A stretch of 64,000 bases of DNA from Deltaproteobacteria bacterium (GTDB lineage: Bacteria; Desulfobacterota; GWC2-55-46), in assembly GCA_016219015.1 (NCBI GenBank), contig JACRCL010000017.1:1-64000 (forward strand). The letters are read 5' to 3'. The position numbers and the translations under genes are program-made. Of the stretch, positions 59,404 through 64,000 are shown one piece after another. The notes under the pieces were generated by a model, which saw only the letters and a list, made by a program, of their open reading frames with translations, was not told the origin of the DNA and did no database searches. Each line of letters opens with the position of its first letter. Within the stretch, counting starts at the first letter, position 1.

Positions 59404-59433
59404 TTGACCCCCGTGCGGATAAAATAGTATGAT
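59404..59433 (+). promoter_or_regulatory. Putative promoter of the nucleotide-sugar dehydrogenase gene
   Basis: TTGACC (59404-59409), 18-bp spacer, TATGAT (59428-59433), 30 bp before the ATG. Confidence 0.5.
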
Positions 59434-59463
59434 TGCTCATTACCGTCACGGAGGTCGATTCTT

Positions 59464-60783
59464 ATGGCGCGTTTGAGCCGGCTCATCAGGCTTATTGAGG
59501 ATAAAAAAGCGAAGATAGGTGTCATAGGCCTCGGTTACGTGGGCCTGCCGATAGTGCTACGGTTCTGCGAAGAGGGCTTCTCTGTTACGGGCTTCGACGT
59601 GGACCAGGCGAAGATAGACTCCCTCAACAGGGGCAGGTCCTACATAAAGCATATCCCGGATAAGTCGATCGCCTCGCTGATAAAAAGGAAAGACCCGCTC
59701 TTTACGGCCACCTCCGATATGTCGAGGCTCAGGAAGGCCGACGCGATTATAATCTGCGTGCCCACCCCGCTCTCCGAGATGCGGGAGCCGGAGATGAAGT
59801 ACGTCGAGGAAACGGCCAAAGCGATAGCGAAGGCCCTGCGGCCCGGACAGCTCATCTCGCTTGAATCCACGACATACCCCGGCACGACCGAGGAAGTGCT
59901 GCTGCCGCTTTTCACGGCAAAGGGGCTGAAGGCCGGGGCGGATTTCTTCCTCGTCTTCTCGCCGGAACGCGAGGACCCCGGCAGGAAGGACTACAACACC
60001 AAGACAACGCCGAAGATAGTCGGCGGAGTCACGCCCGCCTGCCTGAATGCAGGCAAGGCGCTTTATTCAAGGATAGTGGACAGGGTCATACCGGTTTCTT
60101 CCACGCAGGCGGCGGAGATGTCGAAGCTCCTCGAGAACATCTACCGCTCGGTGAATATCGCCCTCGTCAACGAGCTTAAGATGCTATGCGACAGGATGGG
60201 GATAGACATATGGGAGGTCATCGAGGCGTCGAAGACGAAGCCATTCGGCTTCCAGGCGTTCTACCCCGGCCCCGGGCTCGGCGGCCACTGCATACCCATA
60301 GACCCCTTCTACCTCACATGGAAGGCGCGGGAGTACGATTTTTCCACCCGCTTCATAGAGCTCTCCGGCGAGATAAACACGAACATGCCGTACTATGTCG
60401 CCCAGAAGGTCATGGAGGCGCTTAACGAAAGGGGCAAGCCTCTAAAGGGATCGAGGATACTCGTCCTCGGGATAGCCTACAAGAAAAACGTCGACGACAT
60501 GAGGGAGTCGCCTTCGGTCGAGCTTATAAGGATTTTGAAAGAGAAGGGCGCGAAGGTCGATTACAACGACCCGTTCATCCCGGTCGCCGTAAGCAAGGGC
60601 AATGGCCTGAAGATGCGCTCCACCCCCCTGACCCAGAAGACCATAAAGAGATACGACTGCGCCCTCATAGCCACTGACCACAGCTCATATGATTACAGGA
60701 AGATAGTCGAGTGGAGCAAGCTCGTGGTCGACACAAGGAACGCAACCGCGGGGATAAGGAGCAGGAAGGTTGTAAAGGCGTGA
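59464..60783 (+). CDS. Nucleotide-sugar dehydrogenase (UDP-GlcNAc/ManNAc 6-dehydrogenase type)
   Basis: A 439-residue enzyme that oxidises a UDP-hexose at C6 to the uronic acid using two NAD+. NAD-binding GVIGLGYVGLP, the middle helix AEMSKLLENIYRSVNIALVNE, the active-site Cys in GPGLGGHCIPIDPFYLTWKA, and the C-terminal ILVLGIAYKKNVDDMRESPS are all present. The HCIPIDPFYL pattern is that of the UDP-GlcNAc/UDP-ManNAc dehydrogenases (WbpA/WecC/TviB group) rather than UDP-glucose dehydrogenase. Supplies precursors for O-antigen or capsule. GGAGGT 8 nt before the ATG; monocistronic here, without other polysaccharide genes. Confidence 0.92.
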   Translation: MARLSRLIRLIEDKKAKIGVIGLGYVGLPIVLRFCEEGFSVTGFDVDQAKIDSLNRGRSYIKHIPDKSIASLIKRKDPLFTATSDMSRLRKADAIIICVPTPLSEMREPEMKYVEETAKAIAKALRPGQLISLESTTYPGTTEEVLLPLFTAKGLKAGADFFLVFSPEREDPGRKDYNTKTTPKIVGGVTPACLNAGKALYSRIVDRVIPVSSTQAAEMSKLLENIYRSVNIALVNELKMLCDRMGIDIWEVIEASKTKPFGFQAFYPGPGLGGHCIPIDPFYLTWKAREYDFSTRFIELSGEINTNMPYYVAQKVMEALNERGKPLKGSRILVLGIAYKKNVDDMRESPSVELIRILKEKGAKVDYNDPFIPVAVSKGNGLKMRSTPLTQKTIKRYDCALIATDHSSYDYRKIVEWSKLVVDTRNATAGIRSRKVVKA

Positions 60784-60886
60784 AAAGACATTCTGAAGCG
60801 CGGTCTTTTAAAAAAAACGCTGTGAAAAATTTCTCTTTGCTCCTTGGGGACAAAGGGATTTACCCTTTCTCTTGGCGGATAATAAC

Positions 60887-61031
60887 AGGCTATCTCTAAA
60901 AATTAGGTATTTTTTCTGAGGTCAAGGAAGGGCGGAAATAAAAAGCGGAGCATATGTGTGTGAATATGTGAGCATTTTTATTTCCGTCCTGACGCAGAGA
61001 TCGGGAAAAAGAACAATTTTTAGAGGGTAGC
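60887..61031. repeat. Family-1 palindromic element, copy H
   Basis: About 145 bp, ends GGCTATCTCTAAAAATTAGG and AACAATTTTTAGAGGGTAGC. It separates the convergent nucleotide-sugar dehydrogenase and hydrogenase-like small subunit genes, ending 6 bp from the latter's stop codon. Confidence 0.9.
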
Positions 61032-61036
61032 AACAA

Positions 61037-61561
61037 CTACTTCTTTACCTCTATCCGCCCTATCGCCATAAGAATCCCGTTTATTATGTCCGAAGGCGTC
61101 GGCGGGCAGCCGTGTATATAGGCGTCGACCGGTATTATGTTCCCCACCCCGCCCAAAGATGCGTAGCTCCGTCCGAACATCCCCCCGTCATGGGCGCAGT
61201 CGCCCATCGCCACTACGAGCTTCGGGGTCGGCATAGCGTTGTGCGTCCTCTTCAACGCTATCTCCATGTTCCGAGACACCGGCCCTGTGACGAGCAGCAT
61301 GTCCGCGAACCTCGGCGAGGCCGTGAAGTGCATCCCGAAACGCTCGCAGTCGTAGACCGGGTTGGTGACGGCCTGCAGCTCCAGCTCGCAGGCGTTGCAC
61401 GACCCGGCGTCAACGAACCTTATGGTGATGGAGCGCCTGAAGCGCCTCATCACCTCTTCCTCCAATGCCGCGCCCTTCAGTGTGACCTTCGCCTCCTCGG
61501 CCGGGGGCAGCTTCTCGGTCACTATGCCGGTACGGAATATTTGATGTAAAATCCTCAGCAT
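61037..61561 (-). CDS. Hydrogenase-4/complex-I-like small subunit (HycG/HyfI/NuoB family)
   Basis: A 174-residue iron-sulfur subunit that holds the terminal 4Fe-4S cluster (N2 equivalent) next to the large subunit. All four ligands are visible: Cys55 and Cys58 in GSCNACELE, one Cys in AMGDCAHDGG and one in GCPPTPSDI. It lies 150 bp after the large-subunit gene on the same strand, separated by a composite palindrome, and is the last gene of the membrane complex operon entering from the right. Confidence 0.93.
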   Translation of the reverse strand: MLRILHQIFRTGIVTEKLPPAEEAKVTLKGAALEEEVMRRFRRSITIRFVDAGSCNACELELQAVTNPVYDCERFGMHFTASPRFADMLLVTGPVSRNMEIALKRTHNAMPTPKLVVAMGDCAHDGGMFGRSYASLGGVGNIIPVDAYIHGCPPTPSDIINGILMAIGRIEVKK

Positions 61562-61572
61562 TTCATCACCTT

Positions 61573-61715
61573 AGGAAGCTCTTATTAATTATCCTTCTGT
61601 CATTCTGAGGGAGCATAGCGACCGAAGAATCTCGTAATTTGCCGGGTTTATTTACCATAAGATTCTTCGCTTCGCTCAGAATGACATATGGCTGCGAATT
61701 AATCAGAGATTCCCT
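61573..61715. repeat. Composite palindrome with internal family-3 repeat, copy 5
   Basis: Outer arms GGAAGCTCTTATTAATT and AATTAATCAGAGATTCCC enclose a family-3 element (GTCATTCTGAGGGAGC ... CGCTCAGAATGAC) with GAATCTCGTA and TAAGATTC inside. It shares outer arms with 59228-59399. Its right end meets the stop codon of the large-subunit gene (61715-61717). Confidence 0.88.
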
Positions 61716-63283
61716 TACAAATCGTGCCCCGAGTAGGACTGGTTGAAGCTCTTGTTGCATAACGGAAAATCGGGGACGATGTTCCCCTTTATCGCCTGCT
61801 CAATGGATAACCAGTTCACGCTCGAAGGGTCCCTGACCATGACGCGGTTTATCCCGCCGTCCGGCCCGGCCTGCACCCAGTGGATTATCTCCCCCCTCCA
61901 TCCTTCGACAACCGAAAAACCCGATGTCCCCGGCAGGGGCGCCGGGCAGTCTACTCGTATGAAGCCTTCGGGCAGGGTATCGAGCATCCCCCTTATAAGC
62001 CTTATCGAGTCCCTCACCTCTTCTATCCTCACCCATGTGCGGGCGTGGACGTCGCCGGAAGTAAGGAACGGCGGGTTCGGGGGTATCTCGTCGTACGGAG
62101 GCCAGGGGGACTGGACGCGCGCGTCGCACCGCTGCCCGCTCGACCTGCCGACAAACCCTACGGCGCCTATCTCCTTTGCCGTCTCGGGGGTGAGCACGCC
62201 CGTGCCGTAGACCCTGTCTTCGAGCGAAGAGTTGTCCTCGTAAATCCTTATGAGCCTCTCGAACTCGTTGGCAAGCCCCTGAAGCTCGTCCTCCATTGTC
62301 TTTACGGCCTCTTTCGTTATATCAACGTTCACGCCGCCGGGCACGACCCTGTCCATCGTGAGCCTGTGGCCGAAAATTTTAAAGTTGTTCTTCAGCACCT
62401 TTTCCCTCAGGATAGCCATCTGGTAGAGCATGAAGGTAAAGGCCGTATCGTTGCATATCGCGCCGATGTCGCCCAGGTGGTTGGCGATCCGCTCCCTCTC
62501 AAGGAGTATCGCCCTTATCCACTGCGCCCTTTTGGGCGCCACGCACATTGAAGCCGCCTCCAGCGCCCTGCAAAAGGCGACAGCGTGGGCGACAGTCGTA
62601 TCGCCTGAGACCCTCCCGGCCAGTCGCGGGGCTTCGAACCACCCGAGTGATTCAAACCTCTTTTCGATCCCCTTATGGACGTATCCGAACCTTGTCTCAA
62701 GGTTAATGATGTCCTCGCCGACGGACTGGAACCTGAAGTGCCCCGGCTCGATCACCCCGGCGTGCACGGGGCCGACGGGGACCTCGAATATCCCCTCGCC
62801 CTCGGCCCTTATCCACTTATAACTCCCCTCGACCCTCCCGAGGTCTTTTTCCGGGTCGAACGTCTTCCTCAGAGGGTACGCGTCCTGCGGCCAGTCTTCG
62901 TGCTTTATCCACGGCCTCAAGTCCGGGTGTCCGGCCGGGACCAGCCCCATGAGGCTGTTTATCTGCCTCTCGAAGCGGTACGCGGCGGTGTATTTCCTGG
63001 TAAGCGTCGGGAAGGCCGCCTCGCCTTTGGGGAGCGCTATCTTTATTATGAGATAATCGGACTCTTTGTTGTAGGCGGCCATTACGCCGTAGCCCCTTCC
63101 GAAGGGGCTTTCGTCCACGGCCCATTCCGCGGCGAGCCTCCACCCCGCGCCCTTCAGGGCCTTTGCCGCGGGCGCGAAGAGGTCCGCCGGGATATTGAGC
63201 GCTAACGCGCCGCGCTGGGAGTTGTCGATGGATTTTTCGGCGTCGATGATATTGCCGAGCAGCTTTTTAAGGTCGTCCGTCAT
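61715..63283 (-). CDS. Hydrogenase-4-like large subunit (HycE/HyfG, NuoCD-like) lacking NiFe ligands
   Basis: A 522-residue fusion of a NuoC-like domain (about 1-150) and a NuoD/NiFe-hydrogenase large-subunit domain (about 160-522; GPVHAGVIEPGHFRF, ETRFGYVHKGIEKRFE). Catalytic group 4 hydrogenases bind nickel through two CxxC motifs. Here the N-terminal one reads GRVSGDTTVAH (223-233) and the C-terminal one FPLCNKSFNQSYSGHDL, so the required Cys pairs are missing. It therefore resembles energy-converting-hydrogenase-related (Ehr) complexes or Nuo rather than a true hydrogenase. The ATG at 63283 overlaps the upstream gene's stop (ATGA); the frame is open further upstream, but inside that gene. 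Confidence 0.9.
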   Translation of the reverse strand: MTDDLKKLLGNIIDAEKSIDNSQRGALALNIPADLFAPAAKALKGAGWRLAAEWAVDESPFGRGYGVMAAYNKESDYLIIKIALPKGEAAFPTLTRKYTAAYRFERQINSLMGLVPAGHPDLRPWIKHEDWPQDAYPLRKTFDPEKDLGRVEGSYKWIRAEGEGIFEVPVGPVHAGVIEPGHFRFQSVGEDIINLETRFGYVHKGIEKRFESLGWFEAPRLAGRVSGDTTVAHAVAFCRALEAASMCVAPKRAQWIRAILLERERIANHLGDIGAICNDTAFTFMLYQMAILREKVLKNNFKIFGHRLTMDRVVPGGVNVDITKEAVKTMEDELQGLANEFERLIRIYEDNSSLEDRVYGTGVLTPETAKEIGAVGFVGRSSGQRCDARVQSPWPPYDEIPPNPPFLTSGDVHARTWVRIEEVRDSIRLIRGMLDTLPEGFIRVDCPAPLPGTSGFSVVEGWRGEIIHWVQAGPDGGINRVMVRDPSSVNWLSIEQAIKGNIVPDFPLCNKSFNQSYSGHDL

Positions 63284-64000
63284 TTCAATAACCTCACGGC
63301 AGTGTGGAACCACTCGCTTAAAAATGACGGCAGATACAGGCCGAGTATGAGCATAACCGCCATGTGCACGAATACCGGGATGTGCGCGGCCTTGAGTCTC
63401 CTCTGATAATCGGGCGCCTTGCCGAAGACCATTGGCATCACCTTCCTGAAAAGCGCCGCGAAGGCGATGGCGAGGCCGAGGAGGAAGAACGGGGTGAAGT
63501 AAGGCGCGTCCTTCATCGCGGCGGTCAGGATGAGGAACTCGCTGGTGAAGACCCCGAAGGGCGGCATGCCCACTATGGCTATGACGCCGAGCATGAGGCC
63601 CCAGCCCACGAGCGGGTTGCCCCTTATGAGCCCCTGTATCTTCGACATCTCCTGGGTGGAGTGCATCTGCGAGGCGTGGCCCACGGTAAAGAAAATGGAG
63701 GACTTCGTAAGCGAATGGACGAGCATGTGGAGAAGCGCCCCGAACGTGGCAATGGGGCCTCCGAGCCCGAAAGCGAACGTGGCTATGCCCATGTGCTCTA
63801 TCGACGAGTAGGCGAACATCCTCTTTATGTCCTTCTGCCGGAGGAGCGAGAAGGCCGCTACCATTATAGATACCAGCCCGAATACCATCATTATGTAGCC
63901 GGCCTTGTGGCTGTGTGTCGCGCCGTCCACGAGGACCTTGCACCTCACCAGCGCGTAGAGCGCGACGTTAAGGAGCAGGCCCGAGAGCACGGCGGATATG
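63280..64000 (-). CDS. Proton-pumping membrane subunit, HyfF/NuoL-like (5' part beyond the window)
   Basis: C-terminal part (about 240 residues) of an antiporter-like membrane subunit, with about seven hydrophobic segments. Typical motifs are LLRQKDIKRMFAYSSIEHMG, HMLVHSLTKSSIFFTVGHAS (Lys and His of the proton path) and VGMPPFGVFTSEF. The K-S-S-I-F-F form and length fit HyfF/HycC-type subunits. The reading frame continues past position 64000, so the start is not seen. It is translationally coupled to the large subunit gene and implies a membrane complex that couples electron transfer to ion pumping. Confidence 0.92.
   Translation of the reverse strand, partial: ISAVLSGLLLNVALYALVRCKVLVDGATHSHKAGYIMMVFGLVSIMVAAFSLLRQKDIKRMFAYSSIEHMGIATFAFGLGGPIATFGALLHMLVHSLTKSSIFFTVGHASQMHSTQEMSKIQGLIRGNPLVGWGLMLGVIAIVGMPPFGVFTSEFLILTAAMKDAPYFTPFFLLGLAIAFAALFRKVMPMVFGKAPDYQRRLKAAHIPVFVHMAVMLILGLYLPSFLSEWFHTAVRLLK

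Noticed and set aside
61715-63943. Extended 742-codon version of the hydrogenase-like large subunit
   Set aside because: The first 220 codons lie inside the membrane-subunit gene in another frame and are low-complexity; the ATG at 63283 overlaps the upstream stop as ATGA and begins the NuoC-like domain.

Overview
The window is a dense stretch of bacterial chromosome, GC-rich by eye, with no phage, plasmid or CRISPR features. The organism looks like an anaerobic or facultative Gram-negative of the Desulfobacterota/Nitrospirota type. Evidence for this is the zapA-6S RNA-5-formyl-THF cyclo-ligase order, RNase Y, DksA, hrcA-grpE-dnaJ, an archaeal-type three-piece glutamate synthase joined to HdrB/HdrC-like iron-sulfur proteins, and an energy-converting-hydrogenase-like membrane complex. 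The phylum is an inference; the 16S 5' end at the left edge would settle it.

Layout. 1-631: 5' end of a 16S rRNA gene (minus strand) with boxA and two near-consensus promoters. 736-6071: tyrS, ymdB, RNase Y, 5-FCL, 6S RNA, zapA and a ZapB-like coiled coil, all minus. 6444-11661: hdrB-hdrC-gltB1-gltB2-gltB3 operon and a ferredoxin. 11979-20090: methyltransferase, aldehyde dehydrogenase, hflX, dinB, response regulator, MFS transporter. 20258-24111: thioredoxin-like protein, PsiE, PilZ protein and MEDS-PAS sensor. 24289-31077: AsmA, tRNA-Ala, galT-kinase-regulator-epimerase operon, dksA, moaC. 31100-37292: LpoA-like protein, dnaJ, grpE, hrcA, hemW, CBS protein. 37507-41657: antiporter, LPG-synthase-like protein, secreted protein, TPR protein. 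42000-48306: the most unusual locus (below). 48636-51690: DUF1328, DedA, GGDEF-EAL. 52030-59209: treZ, GH57 and treY, the glucan-to-trehalose route. 59464-60783: nucleotide-sugar dehydrogenase. 61037-64000: hydrogenase-like complex running off the right edge.

The locus at 42000-48306 (minus strand) encodes, in transcription order: a Ycf46-like AAA+ ATPase fused to an FtsH-type M41 zinc protease domain; a Ycf35 (DUF1257) protein; a 59-residue DUF2997-like protein; a small radical-SAM activase-like protein; and an 886-residue protein with about seven HEAT-like repeats in front of an Hsp70-type ATPase. The last two overlap by 4 bp. I infer an ATP-driven chaperone/protease system of unknown substrate and regard it as the best candidate for an undescribed system.

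The window is also peppered with three families of palindromic repeats. Family 1 is about 145 bp, 8 copies, ends GGCTGCCTCTAAAAATT. Family 2 is about 120 bp, ends CAGGCTGCTGAAAAAG, six loci. Family 3 has GTCATTCTGAG ends, five copies, twice inside a larger palindrome. Several sit exactly at gene ends: family 1 supplies the stop codons of treZ and hemW and abuts the uncertain start of hflX. Many genes overlap by ATGA, and near-consensus sigma-70 promoters with 16-17 bp spacers are common.
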